A stretch of DNA of 64,000 nucleotides, taken from positions 62,001 through 126,000 of the forward strand of contig CAYRHN010000009.1 of the NCBI GenBank assembly GCA_964424115.1, read 5' to 3'. Under the pieces are notes generated by a model. It made no database searches. It was not told where the DNA came from and saw nothing but the letters and a program-made list of their open reading frames with translations. Both the position numbers and the translations under genes were made by a program. The stretch comes from CAYRHN01 sp964424115 (GTDB lineage Bacteria; Chloroflexota; Anaerolineae; Anaerolineales; Anaerolineaceae). This document shows, piece after piece, positions 39,473 through 48,600 of the stretch. How positions within the stretch are numbered: the first letter of the stretch is position 1; every line of letters starts with the position of its first letter.

Positions 39473-40479
39473 TGCTCAACCTCCGCTGGAATTAGGGTAC
39501 TGGAATGGGCGACCGGATACCAACAGGCTATCCAATGCTCCTTGTTTTGGTCAAATGGTACAAAGGGGGGTTGTTCATGCGCGCAATGTTCGCTGGCGAA
39601 CGGGCAGCGTGGATGAAAACGACAGCCGCCGGGGGGGAAGAGCAAATCGGGTGGTTCGCCTCCCAACGCCTCCAGGTGGGTCTTTGGCCCTTTAATGCTT
39701 GGAAAAGCTGACATCAGAGCAGCCGTATAGGGATGGCGTGGAGACTTGAAGATCTCCCGCGCCCCGGCCAGTTCCACCAAGCGGCCGGCATACATCACCC
39801 CGATCTTCTCTGCCACCTCGGCGATCACAGCTATATCGTGCGAAATATAGATCATACTCATCTGCAATTCTTTTTGGATGCGGCGCAGTTCTCGCAACAC
39901 CTGATCCTGTACGATCACATCCAGTGCGGTGGTGGGCTCGTCCGCTATGATCAGGGACGGATTGCAAGCCAATGCCATGGCAATGATCGCCCGTTGGCGC
40001 ATTCCCCCGCTAAATTCATGCGGGTAACGGTCGATCATTTTCGCGTCGATCCCCACCAACCGGAACAGATCTACCACCCGCAAGCGGGCATCCGCTGTAG
40101 TGATGTTTGGTTCATGCCGGTAGATTGCTTCCAGGATCTGCTCACCGACCTGCTTCACCGGATCCAGGGCATTCATCGCCGCCTGGAATACCATTGAAAT
40201 GCGTTTCCAGCGCACATCGCGAATCTGTTGGTCACTCATCCTCACCAGGTCTGCACCGTCCAGCAATATCTTTCCTTTCTGGATTACCGCGTTATCGGCC
40301 ATCAACCGCAACAGGGTCATTGCCACCGATGTTTTCCCGCAGCCAGATTCACCCACCAACCCCATCGATTCACCCCGACGCAGGTTGAAACTTACGCCAT
40401 CGATTGCCGAAACCATCCCCTTACGGGTCTTGTATACCATGGTCAGGTCTTGCACGCTCAACAAGGGTTGCTCACTCAT
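39469..40479 (-). CDS. Peptide/nickel-type ABC importer ATP-binding protein (DppD/OppD-like)
   Basis: 336 residues. Walker A GLVGESGCGKTSVAM, signature FSGGMRQRAIIAMALACNP, Walker B LIIADEPTTALDV, and the C-terminal oligopeptide extension (FPPGGCRFHPRCPFASEHC). Pairs with the DppF-like ATPase to drive the importer. It lies 15 bases after the DppC-like permease. Confidence 0.94.
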   Translation of the reverse strand: MSEQPLLSVQDLTMVYKTRKGMVSAIDGVSFNLRRGESMGLVGESGCGKTSVAMTLLRLMADNAVIQKGKILLDGADLVRMSDQQIRDVRWKRISMVFQAAMNALDPVKQVGEQILEAIYRHEPNITTADARLRVVDLFRLVGIDAKMIDRYPHEFSGGMRQRAIIAMALACNPSLIIADEPTTALDVIVQDQVLRELRRIQKELQMSMIYISHDIAVIAEVAEKIGVMYAGRLVELAGAREIFKSPRHPYTAALMSAFPSIKGPKTHLEALGGEPPDLLFPPGGCRFHPRCPFASEHCAHEQPPFVPFDQNKEHWIACWYPVAHSSTLIPAEVEQ

Positions 40480-40494
40480 AGTAAATTCCTCCTA

Positions 40495-41445
40495 TCAGCG
40501 TTGGCGCAAACGGGGATTGACTACTTCATCCAGCGCCCGCCCCACCAGATAAAACGCTGAACATAATAGCGTAATGGAAGCACCCGCCGGAAAGATCAAA
40601 TACCAATAATCAATACTGCGCAACATGTATCCGGCGGTCTGGGTGGTATAGATCATGATGCCCCAGCTCATGCGAATATTCAACAGTCCAAAGAAAGATA
40701 GCGCCGCCTCGGAAAAGATGGCGTTGGTCACGGTGGTCATCATGGTCAGAAAGGCCAGTGGCATCAGGTTAGGTACGATATGGCGGAAGATGATATGCAT
40801 GTGCCCGCCGCCCGCCACCCGCGCTGCTTCGATGTATGGTTTTACTTTGATCGTCAGCGCCTGTGCCTTGAAAATGATCGTCGATCCGCCAAAACCGGAT
40901 AATATGCCGATCACCACTGCCAGCATGAACATATCCATGCGTACGAATGAACTGAGCACCACCAGCAAAGCAAAGAACGGCAACAGATTGACCAGGTCTG
41001 CCAGGCGCATGCAGATCGCATCGATCCATCCACCAAAATATGCCGAGATAGCGCCAATCGAAGTGGCGATCACCACGGTGATGATCGCTGCCAACAAACC
41101 CAGGACAAATTCATTGCTGGTGCTGTACATCAACTGGCTTAACACATCGCGTCCCATTGGATCCGTACCCAGTAAATGGGTTGCCGAGGGCGGCGAAGGA
41201 TGGACATAGATGGTCGGATCATTACCAATGAATGGATCATAGATCTTGGGATCCCAGATCGTGTTCATCAGGATTGGATGCAGAATAGCCATCAACCCAA
41301 AGAAGGCAATGATCGCCAACCCGATCAGGCCGATCTTATTCTGAGCAAATAAAGCCCAGTTGGCCGCCAACGATTTCCAGCTGGCGCGTAAGCGGATCCG
41401 CCACAAAGGCTCTTGAATATTGAAAGGGGTATCCAGAGTGGTCAT
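40495..41445 (-). CDS. Peptide/nickel-type ABC importer permease (DppC-like)
   Basis: 316 residues, about six membrane segments, with the HLLGTDPMGRDVLSQLMYSTSNEF segment and an EAA loop (YIEAARVAGGGHMHIIFRHIVPNLMP) that contacts the ATPases. The N-terminal DppC-type extension precedes the first helix. It pairs with the DppB-like permease encoded nine bases upstream. The ligand class (peptide, nickel, oligosaccharide) cannot be fixed. Confidence 0.93.
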   Translation of the reverse strand: MTTLDTPFNIQEPLWRIRLRASWKSLAANWALFAQNKIGLIGLAIIAFFGLMAILHPILMNTIWDPKIYDPFIGNDPTIYVHPSPPSATHLLGTDPMGRDVLSQLMYSTSNEFVLGLLAAIITVVIATSIGAISAYFGGWIDAICMRLADLVNLLPFFALLVVLSSFVRMDMFMLAVVIGILSGFGGSTIIFKAQALTIKVKPYIEAARVAGGGHMHIIFRHIVPNLMPLAFLTMMTTVTNAIFSEAALSFFGLLNIRMSWGIMIYTTQTAGYMLRSIDYWYLIFPAGASITLLCSAFYLVGRALDEVVNPRLRQR

Positions 41446-41454
41446 GTCATTCTC

Positions 41455-42612
41455 CTATGCAAAGCGGATGCGTGGATCGAGAAAAGCGTAGGTGATGTCG
41501 GAGATCAGGTGAGCGAAGAGCGACAACACCCCCAGGAACAACGAAGCGCCCATCACCACCGGGATATCGCCGGAATTGGATGCGTTCAACAGGGTCAGAC
41601 CCATCCCTGGCCAGGAGAAAACGGTTTCGGTGATGATTCCGCCACCCATAATAAAAGGCAGCGCAATGATCAGGTTTGTGAAGACCGGCAGCAGCGCATT
41701 GCGGGCAGCGTGTTGGTCGCGCACCTGGCGCTCAGAAATACCCTTGGCCCGCGCTGCCATGATGTAATCCTCACGCAGGGTCTCGAGCATAGTCGTGCGT
41801 GTCAGCAGCATTGTCCCGGCGAAATTAAGAATAGTAAGGGTCGCCACCGGCAGCACCAGGTGATGCAGGATATCCCCCGCCAGGTATCCATAGGGATTAA
41901 GCACCCAGATCAGCAGCGCGCCGGTCACGCACAGCACCGTTCCTCCCCAAAAAACCAAGCGCGCCACATGGCGTTCCAGCCTGCGGCTGAAGAAGTACAG
42001 CAGACTGATCAATACCGCCACTACCGTCATGGTCAGCAACAGATCATTAAAGACCGAGTTCGAGGTGATCGAAGAATCTGCCGGGATCTTGCGCCACAGG
42101 GTCGGATCAAGAAATTTACCCAACGGGAACCACTTAAGATTAAAACTGAACAACCACAGCATGATCAAGGCGAACCAGGGAGTAAAAATGGTGAACATCA
42201 CCGCCCCCACTACGGTAATGCCGTACTCCAGGGCCGTGCCGCGGCTCCAGGCCAGCACGCGTCCCAAATAATAGCCGATCAAGAATTGCAGGATGGTTGC
42301 GCTGAGAAAGAGGAAAATGGTGCGCGGCGCGCGTTCCACAATCACATCCATCACAGGCTTGTTTAGCGCGAAAGAATCTCCCAGGTCGCCGCGCATTGTA
42401 TTTGCCAACCACTGGAAAAAGCGTTCCAGCACCGGGCGGTCTAATCCCAGGCGGTGCTCCAGTGACAGCCGTTGTTCTTCGGTAAAACGAGGATTCATAT
42501 ATTGCAGGGTAATATCGCCCGGCTGCGCATCCAAGATCACATAGGAAAGGATCAGGAAAACGAACAAAGTAATCACAATCTGTCCCAGGCGGCCAAGAAG
42601 AAATTTCCACAT
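41455..42612 (-). CDS. Peptide/nickel-type ABC importer permease (DppB-like)
   Basis: 385 residues from the ATG behind GGAGG (a TTG four codons earlier is rejected). LLGRLGQIVITLFVFLILSYVILDAQPGD and the EAA loop (DYIMAARAKGISERQVRDQHAARNALLP) identify the family. The region between helices 2 and 4 (about 180-245) is longer than in most DppB proteins (usual total about 310-340), with an extra hydrophobic pair, so a small insertion is likely. It follows the binding-protein gene after an intergenic GC-rich hairpin. Confidence 0.93.
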   Translation of the reverse strand: MWKFLLGRLGQIVITLFVFLILSYVILDAQPGDITLQYMNPRFTEEQRLSLEHRLGLDRPVLERFFQWLANTMRGDLGDSFALNKPVMDVIVERAPRTIFLFLSATILQFLIGYYLGRVLAWSRGTALEYGITVVGAVMFTIFTPWFALIMLWLFSFNLKWFPLGKFLDPTLWRKIPADSSITSNSVFNDLLLTMTVVAVLISLLYFFSRRLERHVARLVFWGGTVLCVTGALLIWVLNPYGYLAGDILHHLVLPVATLTILNFAGTMLLTRTTMLETLREDYIMAARAKGISERQVRDQHAARNALLPVFTNLIIALPFIMGGGIITETVFSWPGMGLTLLNASNSGDIPVVMGASLFLGVLSLFAHLISDITYAFLDPRIRFA

Positions 42613-42663
42613 ACGAACCTCCAAAAAATAAGAACTTGCCCTTCCGCAGCTTGTGTGGGGAAT

Positions 42664-42693
42664 CTGGGGGGATGCCAGCAGGCATCCCCCCAG
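42664..42693 (-). promoter_or_regulatory. Intercistronic GC-rich hairpin
   Basis: 42664-42676 pairs perfectly (13 bp) with 42681-42693 around a four-base loop, between the binding-protein stop and the permease start. No T-run follows on the minus strand, so it probably stabilises the binding-protein mRNA or reduces expression of the downstream permeases. Confidence 0.65.
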
Positions 42694-42706
42694 CGTTTAC
42701 GAACAG

Positions 42707-44752
42707 TTACTGCTTGGAATTAGGTTGGACGAGGTGTCCTGCCCCATAGATCCCCTGAATACCATCAAAAACGGTGGTAAAAGGATAGTCGATCGTGGTG
42801 GCGTAAGCATCATAGATTGGGTTCGTGAAGAGGGTGATGTACGGCAGTTCGGTGGCAATCGTTACCTGCATATCGAACGCGATCTGCCGGGCAACCTCAA
42901 GATCGGTCGCTTCATAGAATGCCTTGCACTGTTGGTTCAAGGTTGGGCTAACATAGGCAATATTGTCGCTGCCATCGGCCACCCCTGTTGAACCGGTGAA
43001 GAAGTCGCACAGGTAGGAGGGGAAGACGCCTAGCCCCCAACCCAGCATGATGATATCGAAGTCGCCGGAGTTCTCGTTGGCGCGGATGGTATTGAATGGG
43101 GTGTATTCCATTGTCACCGGGATGCCTAACTGGCGCATCCACTGCTCAATGTAGACTGCCGAGGTAGCCCGCAAGGGGTCGTAACCGGGACCGGGAGCCT
43201 GCATGGTGATCTCAGGGAAATACGTGCCATCGGGTAATTTCATGCCTTCACCATACACCACACCGGCACTCTTTGAGGAACCGCCCCCGTCGTTATAGCT
43301 AGGGGCAACATCCCAGCTAAAACCAGCTTCGGTCAAAATGCGCACCGCCTCAGTGATGCGTTCCCCTTCGCTCATTCCCTGGCAGAAGATCGGTACATCA
43401 GGGTTGTACCAATAGGTCAATCCGGATGGCACCAGCGTATACACTGGTTCCACCTGGCGCTGCAGCACATTCTGGGTCAGAAAATCCAGATCGATCTGAC
43501 AAGCAATTGCCTGGCGGACAGCCTTGCCCGTATCGCCATTGAAGTAGGGCTTGGCCTGATTGAACTCGATATAACGGAAACCATTCTGCGCGTTGCGGAC
43601 GATCTGAACGTTCGAGTTCCCGCTCAACTGGTCTCGCACGCCTTGCGAAAGGCCGCTCGGGTTGAGTACGATATCCACCTCGCCGCTTTGCAAGGCCAGG
43701 TAGGCTGCATCCTGGCTGTAGATGGGATACAACACCGTGTTAAAGAACGGGCCGTAAGGCACTTCCAGGGCCAGGTCGCCGGTTGGATCGCCGTAAGCCA
43801 CAAACTCATAGTTGGCTTTTTCCATTGCCTCACGGTAGGCGCCGTTGGCAAACTCATCCACCATCATTCCTACGGTGTAATTGAATTCATTGACTTCATT
43901 TTCTGCGTATGCGCCTTGTTCCCACTTCTTGAATTTTAGCGAACCGTAAGTTGGTTCACCCTCGGTGGTCAGCGCTTCCAATGTCTGCTGGATAGGCGCC
44001 ACATCTTCCAAATAGGTTGCCGAAGTACGATCCAGCGCCCCGGCCTGCGTCACCAGATCAGCGATCTTGGGTTCCCAATAGGCTTTATTAACCACCGGGC
44101 CAAAAAGCGCGCCGTATTGCCAGACCGGGATGCCGGGTTGGATCTTGAAGTAAAACTTAACGGTCAGCAGATCTACAGCTTCAACACGATCCAGCACATC
44201 CGGGTTGTAGTAAGAAACCCAGTTCCCGGATAGGGCAAAGAGCAAGACGGTATTGGCGGTGAAGGCTACATCCTCGGCAGTCAGAGCGCTTCCGTCGCTC
44301 CACTTCAAGCCCTCTTTCAACTTTGCCGTTCCCACCCACAGGTCTCCCTCTTTAACAATCTCGCCCGGCTCGCCGTCCGCCAGGTAGGGAATATAATCCC
44401 AACGTTGGTCTGAAACCACGTATAGGGCCGGATAGAAACCAGTTGTCACTACATAATTCCAATAGCTTTGCCCGGTGACATCCAGCAAATAGAAAGGATT
44501 CATGCCGTCGATGTCGGATAGCATGGCAAAGCGCACCACCTCTGACCGATCATCCACCGAGGGGGTTTCAGCTACAGCTTCCGGCTGAGCAGTCGGCGTG
44601 ACCACCACTTCTATTACCTGCGGGGTGCCCTCTTTTTCCACTACCTGGGTCACCACCACAGTTTCAACGATCTTTTCGGGTGTGCAAGCCGCCAGGATCA
44701 GGCTGATCGCCACCCAGAGCGCCATGACACTCATCCATTTCTTAGTTTTCAT
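42707..44752 (-). CDS. Family 5 extracellular substrate-binding lipoprotein
   Basis: 681 residues, long for SBP family 5 (about 500-560). The signal peptide ends in an LAAC lipobox (Cys23), followed by a linker rich in Val, Thr and Glu (about 24-68) and the binding domain with LKEGLKWSDGSALTAEDVAFT, the family 5 signature. It captures the ligand of the DppBCDF-like transporter outside the membrane. Part of the extra length is in a region near 270-330 with EGEPTYGSLKFKKW. First gene of the operon. Confidence 0.92.
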   Translation of the reverse strand: MKTKKWMSVMALWVAISLILAACTPEKIVETVVVTQVVEKEGTPQVIEVVVTPTAQPEAVAETPSVDDRSEVVRFAMLSDIDGMNPFYLLDVTGQSYWNYVVTTGFYPALYVVSDQRWDYIPYLADGEPGEIVKEGDLWVGTAKLKEGLKWSDGSALTAEDVAFTANTVLLFALSGNWVSYYNPDVLDRVEAVDLLTVKFYFKIQPGIPVWQYGALFGPVVNKAYWEPKIADLVTQAGALDRTSATYLEDVAPIQQTLEALTTEGEPTYGSLKFKKWEQGAYAENEVNEFNYTVGMMVDEFANGAYREAMEKANYEFVAYGDPTGDLALEVPYGPFFNTVLYPIYSQDAAYLALQSGEVDIVLNPSGLSQGVRDQLSGNSNVQIVRNAQNGFRYIEFNQAKPYFNGDTGKAVRQAIACQIDLDFLTQNVLQRQVEPVYTLVPSGLTYWYNPDVPIFCQGMSEGERITEAVRILTEAGFSWDVAPSYNDGGGSSKSAGVVYGEGMKLPDGTYFPEITMQAPGPGYDPLRATSAVYIEQWMRQLGIPVTMEYTPFNTIRANENSGDFDIIMLGWGLGVFPSYLCDFFTGSTGVADGSDNIAYVSPTLNQQCKAFYEATDLEVARQIAFDMQVTIATELPYITLFTNPIYDAYATTIDYPFTTVFDGIQGIYGAGHLVQPNSKQ

Positions 44753-45028
44753 AATCTTCTCTCCTGTTGTTATGGGTTTTGAAATCCAATGTCAAACCAG
44801 AATCACGAATCATCTTCTTCGTGCACCTCCTTCTTGCCAATGCCAACACAAAGCACGCCCCGGCGCCTCTGCGTGGAAGCGCGAGTTTGCATTTTGTGTT
44901 CTCTTTTAGCGGATAACGATGTTATTAATGTGGGGGAACTTGAATATCAAGATAACCAAAATCCCCCCTGTCTACATCAGACGCCGGGGGGATTTATCGG
45001 TAGGACAATTGAACTATATCCAGGTTGT
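44753..45028. other. Region between the ABC operon and the response-regulator gene
   Basis: It holds the terminator at 44959-44995 and, on the minus strand, a perfect TTGACA (44795-44790) 17 bases before TAACAA. That promoter would leave almost no leader before the ATG at 44752, so it is doubtful. A 23-codon frame (44813-44742, minus) ends across the binding-protein start. Nothing else is seen. Confidence 0.4.
44959..44995 (-). terminator. Terminator of the two-component operon
   Basis: AAATCCCCCC (44959-44968) pairs with GGGGGGATTT (44986-44995), and an inner GTCT/AGAC stem (44970-44973 with 44979-44982) continues it past a small asymmetric bulge. On the minus strand ATTTTGGTT follows. Confidence 0.7.
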
Positions 45029-45667
45029 TTATTTGACGAGTTTTTTTCGCAATGCCAGCGAAACCGCTTCCGAACGGTTGGTGACCCCTAATTTGGAAAG
45101 GATGTTACTGACATGCGCGCGCGCCGTGGAACGGCTGATGCTTAATTTTTCGGCAATTTGCGGGTTGCTAAAACCCTCAACCATCAATGCCAACACTTCA
45201 CGCTCGCGTTCGGTCAGGTCATCCCCTGGCTTGGGCTGCTGCATAGACAGGATGAATTCCTGGGTCACCTCAGGCGCCAGGGTGGCCCGCCCGGCAACTG
45301 CTGAGTGGATTGCCGAGACTAGTTCCTCACCGGTGACATTCTTAAGCAAATAGCTTATCGCACCTTCGCGCAGCATTTCTTGCACTAACTCCCGCTCCTT
45401 AAAACTGGTCAAAGCGATCACCTGTACTTGCGGAAAATGGGCGCGAATACGCCGGGTGGCTTCGATCCCGCCCATGCGCGGCATCATCAAATCCATCAAG
45501 ATCACATCCGGGTTGCAGCTCTGGCACATCGCCAACGCCTGTTCTCCATCCGAGGCCTCTCCGACTAATTTAATATCAGACGTGACACGCAGGTAAGTCG
45601 CCAATCCCCGACGCACCATATCGTGATCATCCACGATCATCACACGAATTTCTTTTACCTCACTCAT
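45029..45667 (-). CDS. NarL/LuxR-type response regulator
   Basis: 212 residues from the ATG at 45667 (a GTG one codon earlier is possible). The receiver domain (1-120) is complete: Asp-Asp pair in MIVDDHDMVRRGL, phospho-acceptor Asp in ILMDLMMPRMGG, and Lys in YLLKNVTG. The C-terminal LuxR helix-turn-helix (about 145-205) has LTEREREVLALMVEGFSNPQIAEKLSISRSTARAHVSNILSKLGV. It overlaps the end of the kinase gene and is its obvious partner. Confidence 0.95.
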   Translation of the reverse strand: MSEVKEIRVMIVDDHDMVRRGLATYLRVTSDIKLVGEASDGEQALAMCQSCNPDVILMDLMMPRMGGIEATRRIRAHFPQVQVIALTSFKERELVQEMLREGAISYLLKNVTGEELVSAIHSAVAGRATLAPEVTQEFILSMQQPKPGDDLTEREREVLALMVEGFSNPQIAEKLSISRSTARAHVSNILSKLGVTNRSEAVSLALRKKLVK

Positions 45668-48600
45668 CACTCTTCACCTCTCCGCTCCAAACCACTCGTA
45701 CACGGGTTCCCTCTCCGGGTTGGCTGAAGATAGTTAATTCCGCTCCGATCGCCTCGGCGCGCTCGCGAATATTCATCAAGCCATAATGATCCGGACCAAC
45801 ACTGGAGATATTAAATCCACGTCCATTATCGCATATTTCCAGAGAAACGCGAACCTTTTCACTATCGGGTTCTGTTCCGTTCTCGCCCGTATAGGTCAGG
45901 CTCAAACTGATCTCTGTTGCTCCGGCATGTTTTACCACATTAGTGAGGGTCTCCTGGGCAATACGGTAAAAGCAAACATGCACATCATCCGGTAAGCGGG
46001 CCCCTTCGCGCAAATCCAGGCGCACCGGCAGCCCCGTGCGGCCAGTGACCGATTCAGCCAATTGATAAAGTAAGTCCGAAAGCCGCACCTCGATCACCGC
46101 CGAAGGGCGCAATTCCATCAAAAGATTGCGCATTTCTGCCAACGCTCCGCGGGTAAGCGTGCGCAGTTCCGCCAGCAAAGACAATCCATCCTGCTCATTT
46201 TTCGACCACAGAGCGGGCAGCGCTTCCGCGATCAGGCTGGCAGAGAACAGCGACTGTGTAACTGCATCATGCAAGTCGCGCGCCAGGCGCGCACGCTCCG
46301 ATATGACTGCGAGTTGTTCCGCTTTTGTGCGCAAATCATCATTCTCCACCGCCAAAGCCGCCTGGTCAGCCAGTGAGGTGAGGACGATAATATCCTCCTG
46401 GGATACTTTGCGCAACGGATACATGACTGCCAGGCCACCAAACAACCTTCCTCCAGCCAATACCGGCGTGATCACCAGAGTGTGCACACCTTGCAAAACC
46501 TCATGGCTGGGTGGTCTCCTGTGGCGGGGCAGGACAGCCAGATCCCGCAGTACGCTTGGGCTGTCCTGCTTGAGCACTCCCGTCATCCAATTTAACAACG
46601 GCGCCAGTTGGATCGTCGAGAGTTTTGGTTCCTGGCCGGCTTCCTTGCCACTTTCTGCGTATGCCGTCAGGAACGGTACACCGCCGCTTTTTAATTCAAA
46701 TAGGATCGAACGCTGTGCGCCCGCCAACCGGTTGGCCTGCGCCACAATAAAGGCCAGGGTGTCGTTCAAAGCCTGGCTGGAGTTCAACCGCACCAGAACT
46801 TCGCGCAACCCTTCCGCAACCTGCCGGCGCTGCTCGATCTCCCGGGTGCGAAGTTCCACTTCGGCCGCCAATTGCCGGTTTCGCTTCTGGATTCCCCGCA
46901 TACGCAGAAAATACCAGCCGAAGATGGATAACAATACAGCCACCGGCGCCCCCCACCGGAACCAATCCGTCTCCCACCACGGCGGCACCACGATGATCTT
47001 TAGTGCTATCCCGGTTTCATTCCAAAGACCGTCATTATTTGCGCCACGGATATGCAGCGTATACGTTCCTCCGGGCAGGTTGGTATACTGCCCGTAACGG
47101 CGTGTTCCTGCCTGGACCCACTGATCATCAAACCCTTCCAACTGATAGGCGTATTGGTTTTTCTCTGGTTGGTGATAGTTGAGAACAGCATATTCAAATT
47201 CAAAATAATTTCCTGGCCAACGCAGCACCACCTCAGGCAAGGCCCCCACATCTCCCCGGGCTTGGACTGGAACGCCATTTTGGGTTAGCGAAGTCAATAC
47301 GACTGGTGGAATGTAAGTGTTTTCAGTGATGCGGGATGGATCGAATACGTTATATCCCTGCACGCCCCCAAAATAGAGCCGGCCATCGCCCCCACGGAAA
47401 AATGCTCCCGCGTTAAATTCATTGCTTTGCAGGCCATCCTTCACATCAAAGCTTTTAATGGCGCCGCTCACAGGGTTAAAGCGGGTCAGCCCCTGGTTGG
47501 TGCTTAACCATAGATTTCCTGTTGCATCAGACAGAATGCCGTAGACAATATTATTATTCACACCGCTTTGTTCCAGATAAGAGATTACCTGGCCAGCAGC
47601 CGGATCATAGCGCAACAAACCTGCTCCCAGGGTTCCCAGCCACAAAGTGCCCCCCTGGCCTTCCTGGATGACCAGAATCTTAAAACCCGTCAGGCGGGCT
47701 GGGTTGTTCTCCGCCATTTGAACCAACTCGAATTGCCCACTGTCCTGGTTGAACCGGCCCAACCCCGCATAGGTCCCTATCCACAGGGTTCCTTGGGCGT
47801 CCTCCAGGATTGAAACCACCGTATTGGCATCATCTTCCACTAATCCATAATGCACAAACAAACCAGTAGACGGATCAACCCGCTTTACACCTGCGCCATT
47901 GGTTCCCACCCACAAATTTCCGCTCCGATCTTCGTACAATGCCCGGATGTAATCAGCGTTCGGGCCAAAGACACTGCCCGGTTCTTCCCGAAAATGGCTA
48001 AAATCTTTGCTGACCGGATCCAGACGATCCAAGCCACCACCATCCAGCCCCACCCACAAAGCTCCCCTGCTGTCTTGCAGCAAACTGGTCACCCTTCCTG
48101 CCGCCAGGCTGGTAGGGGTGAATTCGTCATGTAGGTAATGCACGAATTCACCGCTATATGGATCATATCGGTCCAGCCCTTTATCCGTACCCACCCACAA
48201 AGTTTGCGCGCGATCTTGCAGGATTGCCAGCACATTATCGCCTGCCAGGCTGCCCGGCTCGTTTGGAATGTGGCGGTAATGGGGAAAACGAAGTGTCATT
48301 GGATCATATTTGCTGACCCCTGCATTGGTTCCCAACCACACCAGACCAGAATCATCCTCCATCACCACGAAGACCATGTTGCCAGAGAGACTATAAGGAT
48401 CATCCAGGTGATTCAGGCTGCGTGAAAAAATACCCTCACTATAATAAAATCGGCTTACCCCGCCTTGCTGGGTGCCGATCCACAACGTTCCCTGGCTGTC
48501 TCCTGCAATCGAGAGAATGCTGTTATCCGCCAGGCTGGTTGAGCTGGCTGGATCATAACGGTAATGCGCGAACCGGTCAATCGTGGGATCAAAGCGGTCC

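Noticed and set aside
41413..42366. 317-codon plus-strand frame in the ABC permease genes
   Set aside because: Gln/His/Arg-rich antisense shadow of the DppB gene; the permease frame is strongly supported.
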